From NCBI RefSeq assembly GCF_017874475.1, contig NZ_JAGGLO010000015.1, positions 1 through 32,811 on the forward strand: DNA of 32,811 nucleotides. Reading direction: 5' to 3'. The notes below the pieces were generated by a model that searched no databases, was not told the origin of the DNA, and saw only the letters and a list, made by a program, of their open reading frames with translations. Shown piece after piece: positions 15,786-23,711 of this stretch. Made by a program: the position numbers and the translations under genes. Source of the stretch: Anaerococcus degeneri. Its GTDB lineage: Bacteria > Bacillota > Clostridia > Tissierellales > Peptoniphilaceae. Position 1 is the stretch's first letter. Each line of letters opens with the position of its first letter.

Positions 15786-16013
15786 TTATCCAAGATAAAT
15801 TATTTTTTTCACTAGGTTAGTCTATTAATCCAGGATTAATGGTAGTAAAAACTTTTAAATAAAAGTTTTTACGATTTTCAAAATTTCTCAAGGTGCAAAG
15901 CACCGCAGTAGAAATTTATGAAAAACCTTATGTAATTTTTTAGGAACGATGCGACGAATAGGAGCATTGGTCCTAAAAAGATTACGTTCCTTAGCTGTTA
16001 ATCCGAGATTAAC
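15786..16013. repeat. Cluster of short palindromes, TTA(A)TC-CNN-GA(T)TAA type
   Basis: Perfect palindromic arms with 3-base centres occur at 15786-15798 (TTATCCAAGATAA), 15825-15839 (TTAATCCAGGATTAA) and 15997-16013 (GTTAATCCGAGATTAAC). The same motif family flanks the other large repeats of this window at 27394-27408, 30310-30322, 30336-30350, 31143-31159 and 31173-31187. They could be protein binding sites, small RNA hairpins or remnants of element ends. Confidence 0.85.
15850..15996 (-). repeat. Intergenic repeat family 2, better preserved copy
   Basis: Read on the minus strand: AGGAACGTAATCTTTTTAGG, ATGCTCCTATTCGTCGCATC, AAAAAATTACATAAGGTT and a small hairpin GGTGC-TTT-GCACC. The same blocks occur in the same order on the plus strand at 7148-7470. 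There is no open frame. It lies directly beside structured repeat copy A. Confidence 0.75.
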
Positions 16014-16034
16014 CATATCATAAATTATATCTAG

Positions 16035-16790
16035 GTCATTTACATGACCCCTCCGTTACTGGGGGAACCCCAAGGGACAACTTGCCCAAGCGGCTTAGAG
16101 CGCCGCAGGGTCCCTCACTGGGTTCCCCCAGGCCCCCTTTCCGCTACACCCCCGAGCGGCTCCTTAAGCGGAGGGCGAGTAAGTAAGCTTGCTAATCGCA
16201 AGCTTTTTTGTCTAGAGAGAATAGCCTTGTATTAGTTTATGTATTTTCCCACAGATTTCTAATATTCAAACCCCTAAAAACTGATAACTCGCTAACGCTC
16301 AAACAATCAGTTTTCTTAACGGGGCTTTCTATTAGAAATCTTTGCCCGATAAAAGGGAGAATAGGTCTCAAAGTACCGACAATTCTCGGGCTCGTTTGGC
16401 TTTCGCCAAACATTGCTAGATGAGTTTTGCATTCTAAAACGAAAAGTTTAAAAACTTAAGATTAAGTATTTTAAAATCTCAAGACTCCGTTAAGAAAATT
16501 GCACTGACAGCACTTTACGAATAAAAGTATTATACATACTGTGAACTAATTTTTAAATAAAAAATACAAGTCAGACGAGATTGCAATTTTTAGGAGGCTT
16601 GGGATTTTAAAAATTTAAACAAATATTATTTCTAAACAAGGATTCCTCCATACAAACATGTTTGCCGATAGGCAAACTCCTTGTCCCACGAGAGTGGTCG
16701 CCCGGAGGGGGTAACGGAAGGGGTTTTAAAGGGGACCCGATGGGGGAACGTGCGAAACGTTCCCCTGGGGTCCCCTTTTTTCGAAGTTAT
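16035..16790 (+). repeat. Large structured intergenic element, copy A
   Basis: About 756 bases fill the gap between mreB and metK and recur, inverted, as copies B (26683-27344) and C (30396-31121). From the plus-strand 5' end it holds GTCAT-TTAC-ATGAC (16035-16048) and a long arm CTGGGGGAACCC/GGGTTCCCCCAG (16059-16070 with 16120-16131). Next come AAGCTTGC/GCAAGCTT (16185-16205) and a compound hairpin AGATTTCTAATA...TATTAGAAATCT (16253-16341) with inner AAAACTGAT/ATCAGTTTT. GTTTGGC/GCCAAAC (near 16396-16413), a long imperfect pairing of about 16475 with about 16615, and GTTTGCC/GGCAAAC (near 16660) follow. It ends in a nested GC hairpin with a T run (16731-16781). Open frames inside are not conserved between copies. 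No known RNA family is recognised. Confidence 0.93.
16731..16781 (+). terminator. Nested GC hairpin with T run at the 3' end of copy A
   Basis: GGGGACCC (16731-16738) pairs with GGGTCCCC (16768-16775), enclosing GGGGAACGT (16743-16751) paired with ACGTTCCCC (16757-16765). TTTTTT (16776-16781) follows, a very strong plus-strand terminator. No plus-strand gene precedes it, so it would end a transcript of the element itself. Confidence 0.8.
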
Positions 16791-16842
16791 TATGTTAATA
16801 AAAAAATTTACTATAAGTTTACATTTACTTTTAAAAAAATAA

Positions 16843-18015
16843 TTAATATTTTTTAAGGTCTTGGACCTTATCCAACCTCTCCCATGTAAACCCATCTTCA
16901 TCTTCCCTACCAAAGTGTCCGTAGGCTGCGGTTTTTTTGTAGATTGGGCGTCTTAGGTCTAGTTTGTCTATTATGGCGCCTGGCCTAAAGTCGAAGTTTT
17001 CTTCTATGATTTCTTTTAATTTTTCGTCGTCGTATTTGCCTGTGCCGAAGCTATCTACAAAGATTGCAAGGGGTCTTGCCACACCAATCGCATAGGAGAC
17101 TCCTATTTCTAATTTTTTTGCAAGACCTGCTGCCACCATATTTTTGGCGGCGTACCTTGCCATGTAGGCTGCAGATCTGTCTACTTTTGTTGGGTCTTTG
17201 CCGGAAAATGCTCCGCCGCCTGCCTTTGAATATCCACCGTAGGAGTCTACGATTATCTTCCTACCTGTAAGGCCTGAATCTCCCTTTGGGCCGCCTATTA
17301 CGAATTTACCGGTTGGGTTTACAAAGATTTTGGTCTTATCATCGATCAATTCATTCGGCACTACTGCTTTAATTACAAGTTCTATGATGTCTTCGCGGAT
17401 TTTTTCCATCGGGATTTTGTCTTTGTGTTGGGTTGAGATTACGATTGAGTCTATCCTTACTAGCTTATCGTCGTCGTATTCTACAGTCACAAGGCTCTTG
17501 CCGTCTGGTCTTAGGTAGTCTAGGATTTTTTCCTTGCGGACTTTGGCAAGTCTTTTTGCCAAATCCTGGGCAAGTTTAACTGACATTGGTAGATAGACCT
17601 CTGTTTCATCATCTGCATAACCAAAGACCATGCCTTGGTCGCCTGCACCGATTTTATCGTAATCGTCGTGGCTTTGGTCGTATTCGCTTGCCTTGTCAAC
17701 TCCTTGGGCTATGTCTGGGGATTGGCTGTTGATTGATGTCAAAACTGCCACATTTTCGTAGTCAAAGCCTAGGTCATTGTCAGTATATCCTATTTCCTTG
17801 ATTGTATCTCTTACCACATCTTCTATTGGAACATATGCTTCTGTTGTCAATTCACCAACTACTAGGACGAGTCCTGTTGTGGTGATACATTCTGCTGCAA
17901 CCCTGGCGTTTGGGTCTTGTTTTAGGCATTCATCCAAAATTGCGTCTGATATTTGGTCACAAACCTTATCTGGATGGCCTTCTGTTACTGATTCGCTTGT
18001 AATAAATTTACGCAT
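16843..18015 (-). CDS. metK: S-adenosylmethionine synthetase
   Basis: The 390-residue enzyme makes SAM from methionine and ATP. All signatures are present: [23 protein letters not shown] (catalytic His14, Asp16), [12 protein letters not shown], the P-loop-like [18 protein letters not shown], and [12 protein letters not shown] at the end. Length is standard. Its start overlaps the ispF stop by 8 bases, so it is the last gene of the CarD-PIN/TRAM-ispD-ispF-metK run. There is no SAM riboswitch in front of it. The sequence after the stop is AT-rich and leads into copy A of the structured element. Confidence 0.98.
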   Translation of the reverse strand: MRKFITSESVTEGHPDKVCDQISDAILDECLKQDPNARVAAECITTTGLVLVVGELTTEAYVPIEDVVRDTIKEIGYTDNDLGFDYENVAVLTSINSQSPDIAQGVDKASEYDQSHDDYDKIGAGDQGMVFGYADDETEVYLPMSVKLAQDLAKRLAKVRKEKILDYLRPDGKSLVTVEYDDDKLVRIDSIVISTQHKDKIPMEKIREDIIELVIKAVVPNELIDDKTKIFVNPTGKFVIGGPKGDSGLTGRKIIVDSYGGYSKAGGGAFSGKDPTKVDRSAAYMARYAAKNMVAAGLAKKLEIGVSYAIGVARPLAIFVDSFGTGKYDDEKLKEIIEENFDFRPGAIIDKLDLRRPIYKKTAAYGHFGREDEDGFTWERLDKVQDLKKY

Positions 18016-18487
18016 TTATTTCCTCCAAATAAACTATGGCTCTTGCTTCTATCCCTTCGCCCCTGCCAGTGAAGCCAAGTTTTTCGCTGGTAGATGCCTT
18101 TACTGACACATTTGCCATATCAGTTCTTAGGTGTTTTGCAAGTAATTCTACTATTTCTTCTCTTTTTGGAGCAATCTTTGGCATTTCGCAAATTATAACT
18201 GAGTCAAGATTGCCAATTATGTAGCCTTTTTCGTACATTTTTTCTACCACCCTGTCTAAAAGGTCGATTGAATATATATCCTTGTAGGCAGGATCAGTGT
18301 CAGGGAAAAGATTGCCAATATCAGGCATGGCAAGGGCCCCTAAAATTGCGTCCATGATGGCATGTGTTAGGACGTCGGCGTCTGAATGGCCCAACAATCC
18401 CAAATCGCTCTCAAATTTCACACCGCCAAGGATCAAGTCCCTGTCTTTTACTAATTTATGAACATCGTATCCTATACCTACTCTCAT
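18008..18487 (-). CDS. ispF: 2-C-methyl-D-erythritol 2,4-cyclodiphosphate synthase
   Basis: The 159-residue enzyme catalyses the cyclisation step of the MEP isoprenoid pathway. Zinc ligands Asp8 and His10 (GYDVH) and His42 ([19 protein letters not shown]) are in place, and the C-terminal [17 protein letters not shown] is the family mark. Its start overlaps ispD by 4 bases (ATGA) and its stop overlaps metK by 8 bases. Adjacent ispD and ispF act two steps apart in the pathway; ispE is not in the window. Confidence 0.97.
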   Translation of the reverse strand: MRVGIGYDVHKLVKDRDLILGGVKFESDLGLLGHSDADVLTHAIMDAILGALAMPDIGNLFPDTDPAYKDIYSIDLLDRVVEKMYEKGYIIGNLDSVIICEMPKIAPKREEIVELLAKHLRTDMANVSVKASTSEKLGFTGRGEGIEARAIVYLEEINA

Positions 18488-19185
18488 TTTTCTCCCCTTA
18501 TATAGGCTCTTGCGAAGATTATATCTTCGGCTGTTGTTATCTTGATATTGGAATATTCACCTTCAACCACCTTTACAGGTTCATTTCTATCAAAAAACTC
18601 AAAAAGCTGGCTGTCGTCAGTAATTTTGGCTTCTGATTTAAAATAATTTTGGTAAAGTTTTTTTATTAACCCGGTGTCAAAGGCCTGTGGGGTTTGGATA
18701 TTGTAGACAAAGTCCCTATTGGGAGTGAAATCTACTTCCCCCACCTCATTTACAACCTTTATTGTATCCTTGGTTTTAGTCGCAGCAATGGCTGCTTTGT
18801 AAGTGTTGAGTTCTTCTAAAACCCTCAAAAAAAGACTCCTAGATGCAAATGGTCTGACTCCGTCATGGCTTAAAACCAAGTCAGAATCAGGATTTAGGGC
18901 ACAAAGTCCCTTGTAGGTGGATTCTTCTCTAGAAGCCCCACCTCCAACCATTTTTATTCTAGGATCTCTAAAAAGAGATAAAATCTCAGAAGCAAGGGTA
19001 AAATCTTCATCCCTTACCACCAAGATTATCTCATCAAATTCTTTTATACTTGTCACAGTTCTTAGGCTTAGTTCGAGGATTTTTTTGCCCCCAACTTCTA
19101 GGTAGGGCTTATTTGTAGATGAACCCATCCTTGTGCCTGAACCTGCTGCAGTAATTACTGCTGATAAAAATTTTCCCTTATACAT
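18484..19185 (-). CDS. ispD: 2-C-methyl-D-erythritol 4-phosphate cytidylyltransferase
   Basis: The 233-residue enzyme joins CTP to methylerythritol phosphate. The nucleotide-binding loop [29 protein letters not shown] is at the N-terminus, followed by [37 protein letters not shown] and [14 protein letters not shown]. Length is typical. Its first codons overlap the preceding PIN/TRAM gene by 8 bases. This order, PIN/TRAM-ispD-ispF, is widespread in Firmicutes (yacL-ispD-ispF). Confidence 0.96.
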   Translation of the reverse strand: MYKGKFLSAVITAAGSGTRMGSSTNKPYLEVGGKKILELSLRTVTSIKEFDEIILVVRDEDFTLASEILSLFRDPRIKMVGGGASREESTYKGLCALNPDSDLVLSHDGVRPFASRSLFLRVLEELNTYKAAIAATKTKDTIKVVNEVGEVDFTPNRDFVYNIQTPQAFDTGLIKKLYQNYFKSEAKITDDSQLFEFFDRNEPVKVVEGEYSNIKITTAEDIIFARAYIRGEK

Positions 19186-20275
19186 CTTCCGCCCTTACAA
19201 AGATCATCCTACCGGCTGAGGTCTGTAAAACTGATGTGACCTTGGCCTTGATTGTCTTATCTATGAGGTCTTGGCCGTCTTCAACGACAACCATGGTTCC
19301 GTCTTCAAGATAGCCTACGCCTTGGTTTTTGCCCTTACCTTTTTTGATGACTTCTATTTCCATCTTTTCACCTGGTATTACAACAGGTTTTAATGAATTT
19401 GCTAGGTCATTGATATTTAAGATAGGGATGCCCTGAACATCTGCGACCTTGTTTAGGTTGTAGTCGTTGGTAAAGACCTTGGCCCCAAGATCTAGGGCAA
19501 GTTTTAATAGTTTGGCGTCAACTTCCTTGATGTCTTTATAGTCCTTATTTAGGACTGTAAGCTTGATTTTGTCGGATTCCTTGATTTTATTTATTATATC
19601 AAGGCCACGCCTTCCCCTTTCTCTTTTGAGATCATCTGGGGAATCTGCTATGTGTTGGAGCTCTTCAAGGACAAATTCTGTCACTATTAGCTCACCTTCA
19701 AGGAAATCAGTATTTATTATATCAAGTATCCTGCCGTCGATTATGACTGATGTGTCAAGGACTTTTGGACTTGCTGTTAAGTTTGACCTGTCGAAAAATT
19801 CTCCGCCGTCCTTAGTTTCCGCCCTGGACCTGGTCACAAGGCCTAAGAGGTCTTCAGAATTTTTGTAGGCTAGTTTCCATCCTAAATAACCAAAACCAAT
19901 ATATAATAAAATAGATAATAGCACAAAAAATGAATTTCCCATAAATGGTAGGGAGAGTTTGGTTAATGGTGTGGATACTAGGGTTGCTATCAAAAATCCT
20001 AGGATAATTCCTACGACGCCTACGACAAGGTTAGCAGCAGGTAATTTACTGATTTTCTTTTCAAACTTCGACAGACTCACTGCTGCACGTTTGGATATTG
20101 GATCTGTTGCAAAATAAAATATTATTGCAAATAAAGCTGATGAAATGACTTTCGCCCACAGAATTAATTTGCCGCTATTAGGGACAAACCCAAAAGCGGC
20201 GTTAACTATTCCGAAGACTACTATGCCAAGAACAGCTCCGATTAGCATAAAAACTAATCTGATTACTCTTTTCAT
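19178..20275 (-). CDS. Membrane-bound PIN/TRAM domain protein (YacL type)
   Basis: The 365-residue protein has four membrane segments (about residues 5-30, 38-56, 83-105 and 114-133), a cytoplasmic PIN domain (about 170-285) and a C-terminal TRAM domain (about 295-362). PIN acidic residues are visible at Asp174 and Asp180 in [11 protein letters not shown], Glu200 in [10 protein letters not shown], and Asp in FTNDYNLNK; the TRAM part shows [20 protein letters not shown]. It is the counterpart of B. subtilis YacL, a predicted membrane-anchored nuclease of unknown target. It lies 22 bases downstream of the CarD gene, as in many Firmicutes. Confidence 0.93.
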   Translation of the reverse strand: MKRVIRLVFMLIGAVLGIVVFGIVNAAFGFVPNSGKLILWAKVISSALFAIIFYFATDPISKRAAVSLSKFEKKISKLPAANLVVGVVGIILGFLIATLVSTPLTKLSLPFMGNSFFVLLSILLYIGFGYLGWKLAYKNSEDLLGLVTRSRAETKDGGEFFDRSNLTASPKVLDTSVIIDGRILDIINTDFLEGELIVTEFVLEELQHIADSPDDLKRERGRRGLDIINKIKESDKIKLTVLNKDYKDIKEVDAKLLKLALDLGAKVFTNDYNLNKVADVQGIPILNINDLANSLKPVVIPGEKMEIEVIKKGKGKNQGVGYLEDGTMVVVEDGQDLIDKTIKAKVTSVLQTSAGRMIFVRAEDV

Positions 20276-20297
20276 AAAATCTCCTTATATTAATAGA

Positions 20298-20780
20298 CTA
20301 GAGTCCTATAGATTCGTCTATCATTTTCTCTGCTTCTTCTTTATTCAAGGAACCTGCCATAACAAGCTCGCTTGCAAGGATTCTCCTTGCTCTGTTTAGG
20401 AGCTTCTTCTCAGTTGTTGAAAGTCCCTTATCACTATCTAGGATAGCAAGGTTTCTTACCATTTTTGCTATCTCGAAAATGTCGCCAGTCTTTAGAATCT
20501 CCTGGTTGTCCCTATATCTCTTGGTCCAATTAGAGTTCATCTCAGTTGGCGTATCGTCAAGTATTTCTAGGACTTCAAGGCCTTCTTCCTTGCTGATTAT
20601 AAATCTAATGTTAGCATCTTTCATATTAGCTGCAGGTATTGATATATCCATCTCACCTATAGGCATTTTTAGGATATAATATTCCCTTTCTTCGCCCATA
20701 AACTCGATCTTTTCAATCGCATCAATGACCCCTGCACCATGCATTGGGTAAACTATCTTATCGCCTACTTTAAACATCAT
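20298..20780 (-). CDS. CarD-family transcription regulator
   Basis: The 160-residue protein has the N-terminal CarD/TRCF RNA-polymerase-interacting domain (FKVGDKIVYPMHGAGVIDAIEKIEFMGEEREYYILKMP, about residues 3-60) and a helical C-terminal DNA-binding part (WTKRYRDNQEILKTGDIFEIAKMVRNLA). CarD proteins bind the polymerase beta subunit and stabilise open promoter complexes. The gene opens ATGATG behind AGGAGGTT; the second ATG (20777) has the better spacing, so the protein may start one residue later. It heads the yacL-ispD-ispF-metK run. Confidence 0.94.
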   Translation of the reverse strand: MMFKVGDKIVYPMHGAGVIDAIEKIEFMGEEREYYILKMPIGEMDISIPAANMKDANIRFIISKEEGLEVLEILDDTPTEMNSNWTKRYRDNQEILKTGDIFEIAKMVRNLAILDSDKGLSTTEKKLLNRARRILASELVMAGSLNKEEAEKMIDESIGL

Positions 20781-20869
20781 AACCTCCTAGGTTTCTCACT
20801 TATACTATACCATAATTTTGAGATTACGCTTATGCCAATCGTTTACTATATCACAAAAGAAGTCTCATT

Positions 20870-21766
20870 TCAATCCATTAGGCCAGTTTTCATATTAACC
20901 CTTTGGCCAACGACTTCGATTGTGCAATCGGTAGTCTTGCCACCAAATTCTCCATCTAGGGACCAAGAAACCTCCTTTTCGGTTTTGATCCTGATGTTTT
21001 TGACCTGCCTTTGGATGACAAGGTCGGATGATTCGCCAGTTGTCAAAGATTGGATAATCTTATTGAGGTCTGTGATTGATTCTGGTTTTTTAACCAAGGT
21101 TACCTCAAAAAGTCCGTCTGTAAGGCCAACCTTGTCGTCAAAGAGGTTAAAACCTCCAACTGAAACAGAATTTGATGCCATGAAATGGATAAATTCGCCT
21201 TTTATCATTTCATCGTCAAACTCAATTTCCGCCTGGTAGGATTCCATAGATTGAATTGGCAAAAGTTTTTTGATGCCTTCTACAATGTAGGCTGAGCGGC
21301 CGATTAGGTTTTTTACATCCTGGTCGGTCGAAAAAGAAATATCAGAAAGGGCACCAAAGGCTGCCACATAGACAAAGTACTTATCGTCAATTTTTCCTAC
21401 ATCAATCCTCTTAACCTTGCCCCTGACGGCGGTTTTAGTCGCCTTTTCTATGTCTGGGGAAATATTGATTGTCTTTGAAAAATCGTTGGTAGACCCAGTT
21501 GGTATATAGGAAATGGTTGGGTCTATATCTGCCTTTAGAGCACCAGATACTGCCTCATCCAGGGTCCCATCCCCGCCTGAAATGAGAATTTCGTCAAAGT
21601 CCTTGCCGTATTTCTCGACAATTTCCCTGCAATCGCCAGATTTTTGTGTGGCGTAAACTGTAGGAAAAATCCCTTTTGATGAGAGGTATTCGATTATCCA
21701 AGATAATTTATCATTAATGGCCCTTTGGCCAGAGTTTGGATTGTAAATAAATAGTAGTTTTTCCAT
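20870..21766 (-). CDS. Diacylglycerol/lipid kinase (YegS/DagK family)
   Basis: The 298-residue protein carries the catalytic GGDGT motif (residues 64-68) in ISGGDGTLDEAVSGAL, with YNPNSGQ at the N-terminus, the nucleotide-contact STNDF loop (PTGSTNDFSKTI), and the C-terminal WSLDGEFGG block. These are marks of YegS/DgkB-type kinases, which phosphorylate diacylglycerol or related lipids at the membrane face. The ribosome binding site is weak (GAAAGAAAGAAA). It stands alone between CarD and the lipoprotein cluster. The lipid substrate is not determined by the sequence. Confidence 0.92.
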   Translation of the reverse strand: MEKLLFIYNPNSGQRAINDKLSWIIEYLSSKGIFPTVYATQKSGDCREIVEKYGKDFDEILISGGDGTLDEAVSGALKADIDPTISYIPTGSTNDFSKTINISPDIEKATKTAVRGKVKRIDVGKIDDKYFVYVAAFGALSDISFSTDQDVKNLIGRSAYIVEGIKKLLPIQSMESYQAEIEFDDEMIKGEFIHFMASNSVSVGGFNLFDDKVGLTDGLFEVTLVKKPESITDLNKIIQSLTTGESSDLVIQRQVKNIRIKTEKEVSWSLDGEFGGKTTDCTIEVVGQRVNMKTGLMD

Positions 21767-21849
21767 ATATTTCTTTCTTTCTTTTATATTTTACACTGGG
21801 GGACCTTAAATTTTGGTTAAGGCAAATTTCCCTGAAAAAATTTGTAAAC

Positions 21850-22494
21850 TTATTGGTTTTGGCTAAAAATTTCTTTGTCAGTTTTATTATAGATTATAAA
21901 ACCAGTTATCTTTTGCCCGTCGGGACTGGCTTTTTTTCCAATTTCTCTTAGCCTATCGTCGTTTTCGAGGGTCTTTATTTGGCAACCCGGCCTATAGAGT
22001 ATATATTTCGCTTCTGGATTTAGGCCTAGGGCAAAGTCCACATGGTAGTAAATTTGGTCATAGACCCCTTCTTCTGTGGTGATTTTAAAATCTTTTAGGT
22101 CTAATTCATAGCGATAATCGTCTATGGCCTTGGTGATTTCAAAATTTCCCTCAAACTCTGAAGAGTGGATTTCTTCCCCGTGGTAATAAAGCCAGGCTGT
22201 GTCTGTTAGGCCGTAGTCCTTGCCGTCTGCGGCAATTTTCCCAAAATAATCTCCCCTAAAATGTCCGCCATTTTCAAAGATGATTTTTGTTTGGCCTGTA
22301 TCTTCGCCATAGGTCCTGATTAGGGTCTGACCCTTTAATTTTTCATAGAAAAAGTTTTTTATAGTTTCAAAGTCAACTTCTTTTTGACCTTGACTTTGAT
22401 TTGCATCCTGGTTTTTGTCTGCATTTTCTACTGACTTTTCATTTCCACAAGCCGCTAGGATTAACACAATCAGAAGGGCTAGGACCTTTTTCAT
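21850..22494 (-). CDS. Lipoprotein of unknown function
   Basis: The 214-residue product has a lipoprotein signal peptide ending in LAACG (lipidated cysteine at residue 16), followed by an Asn/Gln/Asp-rich spacer (about 18-38) and a globular domain of about 170 residues rich in aromatic residues and acidic turns (TYGEDTGQTKIIFENGGHFRGDYFG). I do not recognise the domain. It should be anchored on the outer face of the membrane. Its start overlaps the DUF4256 stop by 4 bases (ATGA), so it is the last gene of a coupled four-gene set. Confidence 0.8.
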   Translation of the reverse strand: MKKVLALLIVLILAACGNEKSVENADKNQDANQSQGQKEVDFETIKNFFYEKLKGQTLIRTYGEDTGQTKIIFENGGHFRGDYFGKIAADGKDYGLTDTAWLYYHGEEIHSSEFEGNFEITKAIDDYRYELDLKDFKITTEEGVYDQIYYHVDFALGLNPEAKYILYRPGCQIKTLENDDRLREIGKKASPDGQKITGFIIYNKTDKEIFSQNQ

Positions 22495-23030
22495 ATTTCT
22501 ATGTAGGCCCTAAAACCCCTGTCTTTGTAGTAGGATCCTGGGGTGTTGTAGTAGACAAAAACCCTGTCAAAACGCCTGCCTGCAAAGAGGGCTCCGTCGT
22601 GGCTTCTTATTTCCTCTGGAGTTTTGATCCAAGATGTGGTCTTGGTGTCAAAGACTGCAATTTCTGCAAGGGCCTTGTATTTTTCCTCGCTCAAAAGTTT
22701 TATGCCAAAGTCGCCAATTTCTTCCATAACAGAAGATGCTGGGGCATTTTCCTTTCGGGCAAGTCTTGCTTCTTTGTCATAGCAAAGGCCCCTCCTACCC
22801 TTTGGGCTCTTGTCGGCCAGATCTACATAAACCAAGCCCTTAAAGATTTCCAAATCCACTAGGTCTGGCTCGCCGCCTGTTTCTTCCATGGCATAAATTG
22901 CGTCATAAAGGTCTAAGTTGTTGAGAATGCTAGATTTGACAAAGTCCCACTTAATCTTTGGGTGCCTGTCCATATTGTCTTTAAATCTCTTTTCTAGCTT
23001 GTCAATAAAGGCTTTATCGTAATTTTCCAC
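22491..23030 (-). CDS. DUF4256-family protein
   Basis: The 179-residue soluble protein matches DUF4256: ETGGEPDLVDLEIFKGLVYVDLADKSPKGRRGLCYDKEA, then EIGDFGIKLLSEEKYKALAEIAVFDTKTTSWIKTPEEIR, GRRFDRVFVYYNTPGSYY and a short C-terminal RGFRAYI. No function is established for the family. The start is GTG at 23030, behind AAGGAG, and overlaps the upstream stop by one base (TAGTG). It lies between a YgbA_NO protein and a lipoprotein. Confidence 0.88.
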   Translation of the reverse strand: MENYDKAFIDKLEKRFKDNMDRHPKIKWDFVKSSILNNLDLYDAIYAMEETGGEPDLVDLEIFKGLVYVDLADKSPKGRRGLCYDKEARLARKENAPASSVMEEIGDFGIKLLSEEKYKALAEIAVFDTKTTSWIKTPEEIRSHDGALFAGRRFDRVFVYYNTPGSYYKDRGFRAYIEI

Positions 23031-23326
23031 TATCTTCTCCTTTTATTTTCTAGTAAATGTCTAAGGGCCGCAACCGGTGCGTAAAAAATCATTCGGGGTC
23101 CGGCGTATTTCATTACTTTTTTGATTCTTTTCCTATTTTCCTCATCGTAGCAATGGATTTTGCAAGACGAACAAAAAGGTTTTGCATCCCCGTGAGGACA
23201 GGCAGCAAGTTTTTTTGCCACATAGGCTTTGAGGGGTTGTCTTTCAAAGTCCTCTGCCAAATGCCTGTCATAGTAAAGATCAATCATAAACTCGACTAAA
23301 CCAAGTCCCCTGTCGGATTTTTTCAT
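23030..23326 (-). CDS. YgbA_NO-family (nitrous-oxide-stimulated promoter) protein
   Basis: The 98-residue protein has a compact cysteine set, Cys43, Cys52, Cys55 and Cys59, in CPHGDAKPFCSSCKIHC, followed by RKRIKKVMKYAGPRMIFYAPVAALRHLLE. This is the pattern of YgbA of E. coli, whose gene belongs to the nitric-oxide-responsive NsrR regulon. The cysteines probably bind a metal or iron-sulfur cluster. Both ends overlap the neighbours by one base, so it is translated together with the 94-residue protein upstream and the DUF4256 protein downstream. Confidence 0.88.
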   Translation of the reverse strand: MKKSDRGLGLVEFMIDLYYDRHLAEDFERQPLKAYVAKKLAACPHGDAKPFCSSCKIHCYDEENRKRIKKVMKYAGPRMIFYAPVAALRHLLENKRRR

Positions 23327-23610
23327 TACTTGTCTTCTTCGGCAAGCTTTCTTATAGCTTCAAGATCGGTTGGGTCTTCGATGCCCGCTTCCTTTAGAAG
23401 GTCGATTATGGCATCTGTTGTTTGGAATAATTCTTCGGCTATTGCTTTAGATTCTTCTTCTCCACTTATTGGCTCATTAACTGGGGCTTTTTTTGGCTCG
23501 TCAACATAGAAGACCTTGCCTGTCTTTGGGTCAAAACCAACAGTTCCTGCAGTATTATCTGCTATATCTATATCATTTCTATCTTTATTATCGTTTTTTG
23601 CTTCTAACAT
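23326..23610 (-). CDS. Small acidic protein of unknown function
   Basis: The 94-residue product is acidic and probably soluble. The first 35 residues are Asp/Asn-rich with TVGFDPKTGKVFYVDEPKK, and the second half is a helical segment (ESKAIAEELFQTTDAIIDLLKEAGIEDPTDLEAIRKLAEEDK). I recognise no family. It has a good AAAAGGAG site before the ATG and its stop overlaps the start of the YgbA_NO gene by one base (TAATG), which makes it a real gene and first of the four-gene set. Confidence 0.75.
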   Translation of the reverse strand: MLEAKNDNKDRNDIDIADNTAGTVGFDPKTGKVFYVDEPKKAPVNEPISGEEESKAIAEELFQTTDAIIDLLKEAGIEDPTDLEAIRKLAEEDK

Positions 23611-23682
23611 AAGTTCTCCTTTTAATCTTTATAAGATTATTTTATCATTTTTTGCCTATAAATTAAAGCTTTTCATCTTTTT

Positions 23683-23710
23683 AAGAAAAACCGCCCCATC
23701 CGGGACGACT
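23683..23710 (-). terminator. Rho-independent terminator of uvrA
   Basis: On the minus strand CGTCCC-GGAT-GGGGCG (one wobble), extended on both sides, is followed by GTTTTTCTT. It begins immediately after the uvrA stop codon. Confidence 0.78.
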
Positions 23711-23711
23711 T

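Noticed and set aside
16044-16235. Open frames inside the structured elements (also 16632-16913, 26661-26846, 27306-27503 and 30385-30588)
   Set aside because: They have no ribosome binding sites, are not kept open across the three copies and follow hairpin arms; they are chance frames in GC-rich palindromes.
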